The notes under the pieces were generated by a model that did not search any database, was not told the DNA's origin, and was given only the letters and a program-made list of their open reading frames with translations. From Oligoflexia bacterium (GTDB taxonomy: Bacteria > Bdellovibrionota > UBA1018), in the NCBI GenBank assembly GCA_903928955.1, contig CAIYTD010000344.1:1-10976 (forward strand): 10,976 nucleotides of DNA. Direction: 5' to 3'. Shown piece by piece: positions 1 to 6,220 of the stretch. Numbering within the stretch: the first letter of the stretch is position 1; every line of letters starts with the position of its first letter. The position numbers and the translations under genes were made by a program.

Positions 1-118
1 GAGTTTGAGCTTTTTGTTCTTTTCGTTGAACACGCCGTTCCTGTTTATCTTTGCGTTTGTCTTGTTTAGCAATTTCGCGACTGCGCTTCGCTTGAGTTGC
101 TCGTCCTGGTTTAGCCAT
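1..118 (-). CDS. Small basic conserved protein, 3' end outside window
   Basis: Thirty-nine codons are visible from an ATG at 118, with no stop before the left edge. The product begins MAKPGRATQAKRSREIAKQD and continues as an uninterrupted run of Lys, Arg, Gln and Glu, with almost no hydrophobic residues. It therefore looks like a short, charged, probably helical nucleic-acid-associated protein. A good ribosome-binding site (GGAAGG on the minus strand, about 127-132) precedes the ATG and supports the start. The MAKPGR(A/S)TQAKR(N/S)RE opening is one I recall from small uncharacterised proteins of delta-proteobacteria and relatives; no function is known to me. It is divergent from the RRM gene, with 187 bases between the two starts. 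The rest of the gene cannot be seen. Confidence 0.7.
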   Translation of the reverse strand, partial: MAKPGRATQAKRSREIAKQDKRKDKQERRVQRKEQKAQT

Positions 119-253
119 GCGTTACCTTCCAATCTCATTAAGTCCGTCAATCATAGCACAGAAGCTCCGACAAAGGGTAAATTAGGTAGCTTAGTCTTCA
201 AGATTAGGGTACTATACGGTTGTGAGTTGTTAATTTGCTACTTTGGAGTCTGC

Positions 254-305
254 GGGCATAGTGCCCAGTACCTCTTAAAGCGGCTCCCAGCCTTTAGGAG
301 GTCAC
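254..305 (+). promoter_or_regulatory. Structured 5' leader with RBS-sequestering hairpin
   Basis: Two consecutive hairpins sit directly upstream of the RRM start codon. The first is GGGCA-TAG-TGCCC (254-266), a perfect 5-bp stem. In the second, bases 270-280 (ACCTCTTAAAG) pair with 292-302 (CTTTAGGAGGT) in 11 continuous pairs, one of them a T-G wobble (275/297). A further 3-bp inner stem (283-285 with 289-291) lies above a two-base bulge. The whole AGGAGG ribosome-binding site (296-301) lies in the 3' arm. As drawn, the ribosome cannot reach it unless the stem opens. The pairing is read directly from the sequence; control by temperature, by the RRM protein itself or by another RNA-binding factor is inference. 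Confidence 0.6.
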
Positions 306-644
306 ATGGGTAAGAAACTATACGTAGGAAACCTTCCGTTTTCAGCAACCGATCAAATTCTGTCAGACACTTTCGCACAATGCGGAACAGTTGAGTCTGC
401 AAAAATTATTACTGATCGTGATACAGGTCGTAGCAAGGGCTTCGGTTTTGTAGAAATGTCCACGGAAGCTGAAGCAGCTGATGCAATCAGTAAGTTTAAT
501 GGCGCTGATTATGACGGTCGAGCAATGACTGTGAATGAAGCTAAGCCAATGGCTCCACGCGAAAATCGAGGTGGTTTTGGTGGCGGTAATCGCGACCGGA
601 ATAATACTCGCGGTGGTTTCGGCGGAAACCGCGGAAGTCGCTAG
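306..644 (+). CDS. RRM-domain RNA-binding protein with Gly/Arg-rich tail
   Basis: A 112-residue protein with one RNA recognition motif over residues 4-80. RNP2 is LYVGNL (5-10) and RNP1 is KGFGFVEM (44-51), whose aromatic residues stack on RNA bases. After the domain comes a flexible tail (about 85-112) built from RGGFGG and NRD/NRG units, resembling RGG boxes. This is the common architecture of bacterial single-RRM proteins, which are often cold- or stress-responsive; the RNA targets here are unknown. The start is fixed by a strong AGGAGG at 296-301, five bases before the ATG. That site is buried in a hairpin, so expression is probably controlled at translation. The gene stands alone between a divergent basic-protein gene and a convergent thrS operon, and a stem-loop follows it. 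Confidence 0.93.
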   Translation: MGKKLYVGNLPFSATDQILSDTFAQCGTVESAKIITDRDTGRSKGFGFVEMSTEAEAADAISKFNGADYDGRAMTVNEAKPMAPRENRGGFGGGNRDRNNTRGGFGGNRGSR

Positions 645-660
645 TCATTCTAGTTCCTTT

Positions 661-697
661 TGACTTGAGCGTCTCTTGAGATGCTCAAGTCATTTCA
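661..697 (+). terminator. Stem-loop terminator after the RRM gene
   Basis: Bases 661-675 (TGACTTGAGCGTCTC) pair with 678-692 (GAGATGCTCAAGTCA) in up to 15 pairs with one G-T wobble; the innermost pairs must open to make a loop. A weak T-rich tail (TTTCATTT) follows on the plus strand. It sits 17 bases after the RRM stop codon and six bases from the end of the convergent DOMON-like gene. The plus-strand tail favours termination of the RRM transcript. On the minus strand the hairpin is not followed by a T run, so use in both directions is less certain. Confidence 0.7.
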
Positions 698-698
698 T

Positions 699-1247
699 TT
701 AGATTCGAATATAAAAACTTTTACGAATGTGAAAATCCGGTTTTTCTCCCAAATGATCTGTTGCCCAGTAAGTTTTTGATAGATCCTTGTTTTCTAGTAC
801 GGCAGTTAAACTGAGTTGTAACTCTTGAGCTACTTTTGTTTCTGGTATTATTTTTGACAGATCGATAATAATTCTATTTTTATAGCTGTTGAGATTGAAT
901 TCATTTAATTTGAATGGGATATTTTCGATTCGCTTTTCGCTCATTTGTCCACTTCGATAATCGTCAAAATAATAAAGATTCCAGTCACCTGTAGGTGAGA
1001 CATTTAGTTCCCAATAAAAAATATTGTCATCCCATGAGAAAAATGCTTCAAAACAAGTATGCTTCCAAAGCTGATCTAATCGCTGTTGAACTCCTTGCGG
1101 TGGAGGGCAATTTATTTTATTCATTTGGCCACTCAAATGAAATTCAATCGAAAGTACGGATTTTTTGCGTTCGACGATTCCTTCTAAACTAATCCCTTGT
1201 GTGTTAGTAGTGATTTCATAAGGCAAAAGCTTCTGTGAAAGTTGCAT
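699..1247 (-). CDS. DOMON-like domain protein
   Basis: A 182-residue protein without signal peptide or membrane segment, so probably cytoplasmic. I recognise the bacterial DOMON-like family by W61-KHTCFEAFF, then E80-LNVSPTGDWN-LYYFDDYR, and near the end WATDH-LGEKPDFHIR (161-175). The family is a beta-sandwich related to ligand-binding DOMON domains (haem or sugar in other proteins), and its substrate in this stand-alone bacterial form is not established. The start codon overlaps the last base of the thrS reading frame (TAATG at 1249-1245). There is no convincing ribosome-binding site of its own, so translation is probably coupled to the upstream thrS frame. If ribosomes stop at the in-frame TAA in thrS, coupling depends on reinitiation at the short downstream frame. 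Confidence 0.75.
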   Translation of the reverse strand: MQLSQKLLPYEITTNTQGISLEGIVERKKSVLSIEFHLSGQMNKINCPPPQGVQQRLDQLWKHTCFEAFFSWDDNIFYWELNVSPTGDWNLYYFDDYRSGQMSEKRIENIPFKLNEFNLNSYKNRIIIDLSKIIPETKVAQELQLSLTAVLENKDLSKTYWATDHLGEKPDFHIRKSFYIRI

Positions 1248-1438
1248 TAATTCTTATTATTGCTGCGGTTTTTAATTTTTTCTAAAATCCAAATTTCAAA
1301 TTCTTGGATGGTCATTGTGATTTGTTCTTCACGGCCAAAACGTCGTAAAGTTACAGTTCCGTCTGTTTGTTCTCGTTCACCAATGATGAGAGAATTAGGA
1401 ATTTTTTGTTTGGAAGAGTTTCTAATTTTTTTCCCCAT
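1247..1438 (-). CDS. thrS: C-terminal half of ThrRS anticodon-binding domain
   Basis: Sixty-three codons from an ATG at 1438, in the same frame as thrS and six codons beyond its TAA. The sequence MGKKIRNSS-KQKIPNSLIIG, then GTVTLRRFG and a final TIQEFEIWILEKI, is the standard end of a bacterial threonyl-tRNA synthetase. It corresponds to the GYKIREAQLQKIPY, VRRR and DEF segments that bind the tRNA-Thr anticodon. Across the stop, the alignment to family members is collinear (VRAEL-stop-YSADTMGKKIR against VELD-LRNEKLGYKIR), with no residue gained or lost. No ribosome-binding site precedes the ATG. It is therefore best read as the severed tail of thrS rather than an independent gene, although reinitiation or readthrough is possible. 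Confidence 0.6.
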   Translation of the reverse strand: MGKKIRNSSKQKIPNSLIIGEREQTDGTVTLRRFGREEQITMTIQEFEIWILEKIKNRSNNKN

Positions 1439-1453
1439 GGTATCTGCAGAATA

Positions 1454-3082
1454 TTACAGTTCAGCTCGCACCATTTTTGAGCGCAATGAAGCGACTATTT
1501 TTTCTGCATATTCATTAAACTGATCACTGACAGTGATGATTCGAACTTGTATAGGAGCTAACCAAGTTGGAAATGCTCCTCCATAATGTTCGATGAGAAA
1601 TGCTACAAAGCGCTCATGTGTTCCTAAGGGAGCTCGGTGGATGACATAGGGATGGTGCTCTTGATTGTCGGGTCCGATATAAGTGAGGCCGAGACGTTCT
1701 GGAACACCAAAATCGAGTTGATTCGTGCTTGCTGTTTCTTCTCTTCCTGTGACCGTTTTAAATTGCATATCAATTTTAGGTCCGTAAAAGGCAGCTTCAC
1801 CTTTGCCCTCTACAAATGGAAGTCCACTCTCAACCATTGCTTCATGAATCAGTTTCTGGCTCCATTCCCATGCATCAGGATTATCGATGTATTTTTCTTT
1901 TCCCTTTGGATCGTCAGGATTCCATGTGGAGAAACGCATCGAGTAGGAAGTGATATCCAGAATTCTATAAACTTCGCGATGCATATTCATGACATGGAGG
2001 AACTCGGTTTTAATTTGGTCTGGAGTACAGTAAATATGTGCATCATTCATGCACATCCCTCTGACTCTGAGCAAACCAGAAAGTGCTCCAGAATCTTCAA
2101 AACGGTAAACTTGGCCATATTCTGCAAGTCTTAATGGAAGCTCTCGATAGCTTCTGGGTCTGTTGGCAAATATTTTATGATGGTGAGGACAGTTCATGGG
2201 CTTTAAACAGTAAATTTCTTTTGTTTCTTTCTCATTTCCGGTGCTTCCGATTTGAATTTCTTTGACTTCCATCATGGGATACATGTGAGAGGCGTAGTAA
2301 GGAAGGTGTCCGGTTTGATAATAGAGTTCTGCTTTTGCAAGGTGTGGTGTGGATACTCTTTGGTAGCCTGCTTGGAATTCAAGTTCCTTTGCTAATTTTT
2401 CTAGCTCATCTCGAATGACCGTTCCATTGGGGAGCCAAAGTGGAAGGCCTTTGCCTATAGTTTCGTCTATTGCAAATATTTCCAGTTCTTTACCTAACTT
2501 TTTATGGTCTCTCTCTTGAGCTTCACGAAAGGCTTTAGAATAGGCATCTAGCTCTGCCTTTGTTTCAAAAGCCCATGCATAAATACGCGTCATCATAATG
2601 TTTTTAGAGTCGCCTCGCCAGTAGGCGCCGGCCAGATTTTTTAATTGAAAGCCTTGAACGGGCAAATGTCGGGTGGAATCTACGTGAGGACCTTCGCACA
2701 TATCGAGGAAAGGGCCTGTTCTATAGAAACTCAGGTGCTGAATCCCGCGTTTCTTGAAAAGCTCCTCCGCATATTCTCTCTTATAAGGTTCGCCCATTTC
2801 GTCTAGGCGAGCGAGCCCTTCTGCTTGCGGGAGATCCTCTCTTTCAAAAGAGTGCCCCTCTTGGATGAGTCGGCGCATGCGCTTTTCAATTTCAGGAAAA
2901 TCGTCTTCAGTGATAGGACTAGAGAGAATGAAGTCGTAATAAAAACCATCGTCGATCGGTGGGCCGAACCCGAGTTTGCTGCCAGGTCTAAGTTGTATGA
3001 CAGCTTCAGCCATTATATGAGAAAGGCTATGTCGAATTTTATAAAGGGAGTCTTTTTTTTCGGTACCTGAATTTGAATGCAT
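1454..3082 (-). CDS. thrS: Threonyl-tRNA synthetase, TGS-less, interrupted by in-frame TAA
   Basis: Charges tRNA-Thr with threonine in the cytoplasm. The 542 residues hold a complete editing domain (H18xxxH22, C129-EGPH133) and a class II catalytic core. The core has zinc ligands C298 (MNCPHH), H349 (NDAHIYC) and H482 (HRAPLG), motif 2 around R327-FE, and motif 3 with R491 in GTHERF. There is no N-terminal TGS domain: the ATG is two codons downstream of an in-frame TGA, and the HSLSHIMAEA helix starts at once. TGS-less ThrRS occurs naturally in several lineages. The frame ends at TAA 1456-1454, about 35 residues into the anticodon-binding domain; the missing half continues in the same frame to 1247. 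Read through, the protein would be 611 residues. A nonsense mutation or a sequencing error explains this best; whether it is functional is unknown. Confidence 0.9.
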   Translation of the reverse strand: MHSNSGTEKKDSLYKIRHSLSHIMAEAVIQLRPGSKLGFGPPIDDGFYYDFILSSPITEDDFPEIEKRMRRLIQEGHSFEREDLPQAEGLARLDEMGEPYKREYAEELFKKRGIQHLSFYRTGPFLDMCEGPHVDSTRHLPVQGFQLKNLAGAYWRGDSKNIMMTRIYAWAFETKAELDAYSKAFREAQERDHKKLGKELEIFAIDETIGKGLPLWLPNGTVIRDELEKLAKELEFQAGYQRVSTPHLAKAELYYQTGHLPYYASHMYPMMEVKEIQIGSTGNEKETKEIYCLKPMNCPHHHKIFANRPRSYRELPLRLAEYGQVYRFEDSGALSGLLRVRGMCMNDAHIYCTPDQIKTEFLHVMNMHREVYRILDITSYSMRFSTWNPDDPKGKEKYIDNPDAWEWSQKLIHEAMVESGLPFVEGKGEAAFYGPKIDMQFKTVTGREETASTNQLDFGVPERLGLTYIGPDNQEHHPYVIHRAPLGTHERFVAFLIEHYGGAFPTWLAPIQVRIITVSDQFNEYAEKIVASLRSKMVRAEL

Positions 3083-3092
3083 AGTTCACTAT

Positions 3093-3121
3093 CTTTTATT
3101 GGATTTATTAATGGATTTCAA
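3093..3121 (-). promoter_or_regulatory. Putative thrS promoter, nearly leaderless
   Basis: On the minus strand TTGAAA (3121-3116) and TAAAAG (3098-3093) are separated by 17 bases, matching five and four of six positions of the sigma-70 -35 and -10 boxes. Transcription would start about 3-8 bases before the thrS ATG at 3082. That fits the absence of a clear ribosome-binding site there. The fit is by eye only. Confidence 0.4.
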
Positions 3122-3146
3122 TCAGTAAGTCCTTAGGGGTGCACGC

Positions 3147-3734
3147 GTGAAAAATTTTTCCTGGGTTGATTTTTGGAAAATATGTTCTTACATGTTTTTG
3201 AATTTTGCCACTCCGTTAGTATTTTATCTTGCGTTTTATTTATATGGTTCGAAGGCTGCTATTGGATTTGCAGTCCTTTCCATTTTTGTTCAAAGTTTCT
3301 TCCATGGGATATACCGCCTTAAAATATCTCCTTTTTTTCTTGTGGCTTCAGTTTTTACCGTGGGCTTTGGTTCCATCGATTTAATGATTCAAAATCCGAC
3401 TTTTTATCGATTTGAGCCTTTTGCACAGAATTTTCTTATTGCGAGTTTATTTTTATTCACTTTTTGGGCTCGATTTCCACTTTTTAATTATTTAGCTGAA
3501 TCTTTACCAAAAAAAATACGTCCAAATTTGTCCAATAGAGTGCCTGCGTATTTTAGAAAACTGACCTTGATTTGGGCGGTCTATCTTTATTTCAAGGCTG
3601 CTGTTTTTTTCTATCTCGCTTTTCGAGTAGATTTAGGAAAGTTGATTCTTTTGAGGTCTCTGATTGGCGGTGGAACTCTCTTGATCATGGTTTTGGGAGA
3701 ATTTTTTTATCGCAAGTATGGGTATAAGGATTGA
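3147..3734 (+). CDS. YciB/IspZ-like polytopic inner-membrane protein
   Basis: A 195-residue integral membrane protein with about six hydrophobic segments (roughly residues 12-33, 37-53, 61-81, 92-108, 136-158 and 165-186). Its layout and scattered motifs resemble the septation protein A family (YciB/IspZ). These include an early FYLAFYLYG, VGFGSIDLMIQNPTFYR in the middle, and the KLTLIWAVYLYFKAAVFFYL block where the family has its LNLAWAVFF segment. YciB affects envelope integrity and cell division, with no known catalytic activity. The start is a GTG preceded by AGGGG at 3135-3139. It is divergent from thrS with 64 bases between, and its stop codon overlaps the probable -35 box of the following arsR-type gene. 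The family assignment is tentative. Confidence 0.55.
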   Translation: MKNFSWVDFWKICSYMFLNFATPLVFYLAFYLYGSKAAIGFAVLSIFVQSFFHGIYRLKISPFFLVASVFTVGFGSIDLMIQNPTFYRFEPFAQNFLIASLFLFTFWARFPLFNYLAESLPKKIRPNLSNRVPAYFRKLTLIWAVYLYFKAAVFFYLAFRVDLGKLILLRSLIGGGTLLIMVLGEFFYRKYGYKD

Positions 3735-3757
3735 CTCCTGATCTATAAACATATAAG
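3731..3757 (+). promoter_or_regulatory. Putative promoter of the arsR-feoAB cluster
   Basis: TTGACT (3731-3736) and TATAAG (3752-3757) each match five of six sigma-70 positions. The 15-base spacing is two short of ideal, a geometry often seen in regulated promoters. The predicted start site falls at about 3764-3767, at or just before the ATG at 3767. The arsR-type mRNA would then be leaderless, which agrees with the lack of a ribosome-binding site. The -35 box overlaps the stop codon of the preceding gene. Confidence 0.4.
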
Positions 3758-3768
3758 CAATTGTTTAT
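3745..3768 (+). promoter_or_regulatory. Putative ArsR operator palindrome
   Basis: ATAAGCAA followed by TTGTTTAT (3753-3768) is an inverted repeat with one mismatched pair. A second, outer repeat ATAAACA (3745-3751) is an exact inverse of TGTTTAT (3762-3768). Palindromes of the ATA...TAT type are usual for winged-helix ArsR proteins. The site covers the -10 box, the expected transcription start and the first two bases of the ATG, so a bound repressor would block its own gene and feoAB. Assignment to this regulator is inference from position. Confidence 0.5.
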
Positions 3769-4090
3769 GGGTTCTAGAAGTCATAGTCTAACAGAGGAGT
3801 CGAGGGATAGGGTGAGATTCGTTCTTCTTGCTCAGACGTTTCAAGCCTTGGGAGATACTTCGCGGGTACAGATTGTTTGGCTTTTATCTAAAAGAGAATA
3901 TAGCGTGGGAGATATCGCTCGGCAACTTTCTATGAGTCAGCCGGCTGTCAGTCATCATTTGAGAACTTTACGTAACTTAAAGTTAGTGAATGTCCGACGG
4001 GAAGGGCGAGCTTCTTTTTATTCGTTAGATGATTTACATATTGATCGATTACTTCAAGAGGGAATTAAACACGTTGAGGAATTGCTGTGA
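3767..4090 (+). CDS. ArsR/SmtB-family metal-sensing repressor
   Basis: A 107-residue winged-helix protein. The core runs FQALGDTSRVQIVWLL (25-40), then the recognition helix MSQPAVSHHLRTLRNL (56-71), and the wing VRREGRASFYSL (76-87). The last helix carries D89-x-H91 and, eleven residues on, H102-x-x-E105. This is exactly the alpha5 metal site of SmtB/CzrA zinc sensors, which bridges the dimer. There are no cysteines, so an alpha3N thiolate site is absent. The family releases DNA on binding metal. The GTGA overlap with feoA and a palindrome over its promoter make it the likely regulator of ferrous-iron uptake. Whether it senses zinc, iron, manganese or another divalent ion cannot be read from sequence. 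I chose the ATG; an in-frame TTG at 3761 lies inside the palindrome. Confidence 0.9.
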   Translation: MGSRSHSLTEESRDRVRFVLLAQTFQALGDTSRVQIVWLLSKREYSVGDIARQLSMSQPAVSHHLRTLRNLKLVNVRREGRASFYSLDDLHIDRLLQEGIKHVEELL

Positions 4091-4344
4091 TTAACGAGAG
4101 AAAAGTGAGATTGGGAGATTTAAAAAAGGGTGAAAAAGGATCTATTGTAGAAGTAGGAAATATCTATTCTTCTCAAGAATTAATCAAAAGACTTTTACAG
4201 ATGGGATTATTGGAAGGCGCTCGAGTTGAGGTAATGCATGAAGCGCCATTTGGTGGAGATCCTATGGCAGTGAAGGTGCGAGGATCTCTTATTGCCTTGA
4301 GGCGCAGTGAAGCCGATCTGATAGAGGTTTTAGTTTATGAGTAA
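4087..4344 (+). CDS. feoA: Ferrous iron transport protein FeoA
   Basis: An 85-residue SH3-like cytoplasmic partner of FeoB. Family marks are LGDLKKGEKGSIVEV near the start, LLQMGLLEGARVEVMHEAPF in the middle, and GGDPMAVKVRGSLIALRRSEA near the end. FeoA is thought to bind FeoB and modulate its activity. Translation starts at a GTG that overlaps the previous stop codon (GTGA, 4087-4090), with GAGG at 4076-4079 as ribosome-binding site. Its end overlaps the feoB start by eight bases. This spacing points to one transcript and translational coupling. Confidence 0.95.
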   Translation: MINERKVRLGDLKKGEKGSIVEVGNIYSSQELIKRLLQMGLLEGARVEVMHEAPFGGDPMAVKVRGSLIALRRSEADLIEVLVYE

Positions 4345-6220
4345 GTTGGAACCCAATATTCTACGAGTTGCTTTGGTAGGAAATCCCAATTGCGGAAAAA
4401 CAGCTTTGTTTAATGCTCTCACTGGAGGACGCGCTAAAGTAGGAAATTATCCAGGGGTTACTGTTGAACGCAAAGAGGGTAGCTTAGTAACTCTGTCGGG
4501 TTTAAAAATAAGCATTCTTGATTTACCAGGGACTTATAGTTTAGATGTAAAAACTCCTGATGAATTGATTACCCGAGATATTGTTTTAGGAAATCAGATA
4601 GATGAAAAAATTCCAGACATCCTTCTTGCCGTGGTAGATGCAACTCATTTGGAGCGTAGTTTAGGATTAGTTTTTGAGCTTTTGACTCTAGGTAGGCCCG
4701 TTTTGCTTGTTTTAAATATGATGGATTTAGCTAAAAAAAATGGGCTCGATTTAAATTTTTCAATTTTGGCTCATGAATTGGGCATAAGTGTTGTTCCTAC
4801 TGTAGCTACCCGCAAAGAAGGGATGGCAGAGTTAATATTAAAGATAGAAAATTTATCACTCCAAAAAAATGTAAGTTTACCTTTTTCTACTTCTTGGAAA
4901 AAACCAGGATTAGATGAAATTAGAAAGCGATTTTCTGATGTAGATCGATTATTGGATTTGTCTACACGGCATTTGACTTATTCAGTGGCTTGGACTGATC
5001 GAATTGACCAAGTTGTTTTGCACCCTTTTTGGGGTACTTTTTTATTGCTGGTTGTTCTTGTATTTATATTTCAGAGTATTTTTACTTGGGCACAGATTCC
5101 GATGGATTTAATTAAATCTGGAATTATTTTTTTTAGTAACGTGGTTGCTATATTTATAGGCGAAGGTCCATTAAAAAGCTTAATTGTAGATGGTGTCATT
5201 GCTGGGGTAGGTTCCGTAGTGATTTTTCTCCCTCAAATTCTCTTACTTTTTCTATTTTTACTTATTCTTGAAGATTCTGGATATATGTCGCGAGCTGCAT
5301 TTTTAATGGATCGTCTTATGGGAAAGGTCGGCTTAAATGGACGGGCAGTTATTCCACTTCTGAGCTCGTTTGCATGTGCTGTTCCTGGTGTTATGGCTAC
5401 TCGTACGATCGAAAATCGTAGAGATCGCTTTACGACTATTTTAATAGCTCCTCTTATGACGTGTTCTGCCCGCTTGCCTGTTTACTCATTATTAATTGCA
5501 GCTTTTATTCCAAATAAGGTAGTTTTTGGTCCTTTGAGACTTCAAGGTCTAGTGATGTTTAGTTTATATTTAGCTGGCATTGTGAGTGCACTTTGTGTGG
5601 CTATTATTTTAAAATCTACTATTTTAAAAGGCAAGAAACCTATTCTTTTGATGGAGTTACCCAGCTACAAATGGCCTAGTTTAAGAAATATTTGCATTGG
5701 ATTGATAGAAAAGTCTCAATTATTTTTGAAACGTGCAGGAACAGTTATACTTACTGTTTCTGTTTTGTTGTGGTTTTTGGCTTCTTATCCAAAAGCACCA
5801 GCTCATTCTACAGTGCCGCCTATTTCTTATAGTTATGCGGGACAAATAGGAAAAATAATTGAGCCATGGATTCGTCCTATTGGGTTTAATTGGAAGATTG
5901 GTGTTGCACTTATTCCTGGCTTTGCAGCTCGAGAAGTAATGATTGGTTCGCTTGCCACTGTGTACGCAGTTGAAGATAGGGAACATGGCGTGGCAGAGCT
6001 TTTGGGTTCTAAGTTAGCAAAAGATTGGAGTACAGCTACAGCTTTAAGTCTTCTGGTCTGGTATGTGCTTGCTTGCCAGTGTTTTTCTACTTTAGCGGTG
6101 ACCCGTCGGGAGACTCATTCTTTTCGCTGGCCTGCCTTTATGTTGCTGTATATGACAGGTTTGGCTTATATGGGCTCCTATTTGACCTATCATTTGTCAG
6201 TGAAAATGGGATTAGGATGA
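4337..6220 (+). CDS. feoB: Ferrous iron transporter FeoB
   Basis: A 627-residue inner-membrane Fe(II) transporter with an N-terminal G domain: G1 GNPNCGKT (15-22), G2 in GNYPGVTVE (36-44), G3 DLPG (62-65) and G4 NMMD (127-130). The membrane part begins near residue 230. It carries the gate and core motifs GYMSRAAFLMDRLM, FACAVPGVMATR, APLMTCSARLPVY and GFAAREVMIGSLATVYAV. The usual FGCNVP reads FACAVP here, keeping the cysteine. The length is at the short end for the family (E. coli about 770), mainly because the C-terminal extension is small. The protein ends soon after the VWYVLACQCFSTLAV segment and a final hydrophobic helix. The start overlaps feoA by eight bases, and the stop overlaps the next small gene (ATGA). 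Confidence 0.97.
   Translation: MSKLEPNILRVALVGNPNCGKTALFNALTGGRAKVGNYPGVTVERKEGSLVTLSGLKISILDLPGTYSLDVKTPDELITRDIVLGNQIDEKIPDILLAVVDATHLERSLGLVFELLTLGRPVLLVLNMMDLAKKNGLDLNFSILAHELGISVVPTVATRKEGMAELILKIENLSLQKNVSLPFSTSWKKPGLDEIRKRFSDVDRLLDLSTRHLTYSVAWTDRIDQVVLHPFWGTFLLLVVLVFIFQSIFTWAQIPMDLIKSGIIFFSNVVAIFIGEGPLKSLIVDGVIAGVGSVVIFLPQILLLFLFLLILEDSGYMSRAAFLMDRLMGKVGLNGRAVIPLLSSFACAVPGVMATRTIENRRDRFTTILIAPLMTCSARLPVYSLLIAAFIPNKVVFGPLRLQGLVMFSLYLAGIVSALCVAIILKSTILKGKKPILLMELPSYKWPSLRNICIGLIEKSQLFLKRAGTVILTVSVLLWFLASYPKAPAHSTVPPISYSYAGQIGKIIEPWIRPIGFNWKIGVALIPGFAAREVMIGSLATVYAVEDREHGVAELLGSKLAKDWSTATALSLLVWYVLACQCFSTLAVTRRETHSFRWPAFMLLYMTGLAYMGSYLTYHLSVKMGLG

Noticed and set aside
191..218. Promoter for the RRM gene (TTAGTC with TATACG, 16-base spacing)
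   Set aside because: The -35 match is two of six, no better than chance in this composition, so I did not annotate it.
5..313. Open frame of 102 codons on the plus strand
   Set aside because: It covers the minus-strand basic protein, which has a good ribosome-binding site and family-like start, and then the noncoding leader of the RRM gene. Its product has no recognisable features.
1454..1456. Reassignment of TAA to a sense codon in this organism
   Set aside because: TAA ends several other genes here at natural family lengths (the DOMON-like gene, feoA, kamA), so TAA works as a stop.
1637..2134. Plus-strand open frame of 165 codons inside thrS
   Set aside because: It is the shadow of a well-conserved coding sequence on the other strand, with no ribosome-binding site or family resemblance.
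3761..3766. TTG codon as the start of the ArsR-type protein
   Set aside because: It would add only two residues, has no ribosome-binding site, and lies within the palindrome; the ATG at 3767 fits the predicted transcription start better.
4733..4740. A8 run in feoB as a phase-variation tract
   Set aside because: It encodes an ordinary Lys-Lys-Asn stretch in AT-rich DNA where such runs are expected by chance, and it is shorter and less unusual than the G tracts. The same holds for the eight-base run in the thrS start region at 3053-3060.
5720..5986. Minus-strand open frame within feoB
   Set aside because: It is antisense to conserved membrane segments of FeoB and has no signs of being a gene.
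6025..6216. N-terminal extension of the small CxxC protein back into feoB
   Set aside because: The upstream part is simply feoB read in another frame. The ATGA overlap at 6217 gives the usual operon-type start.
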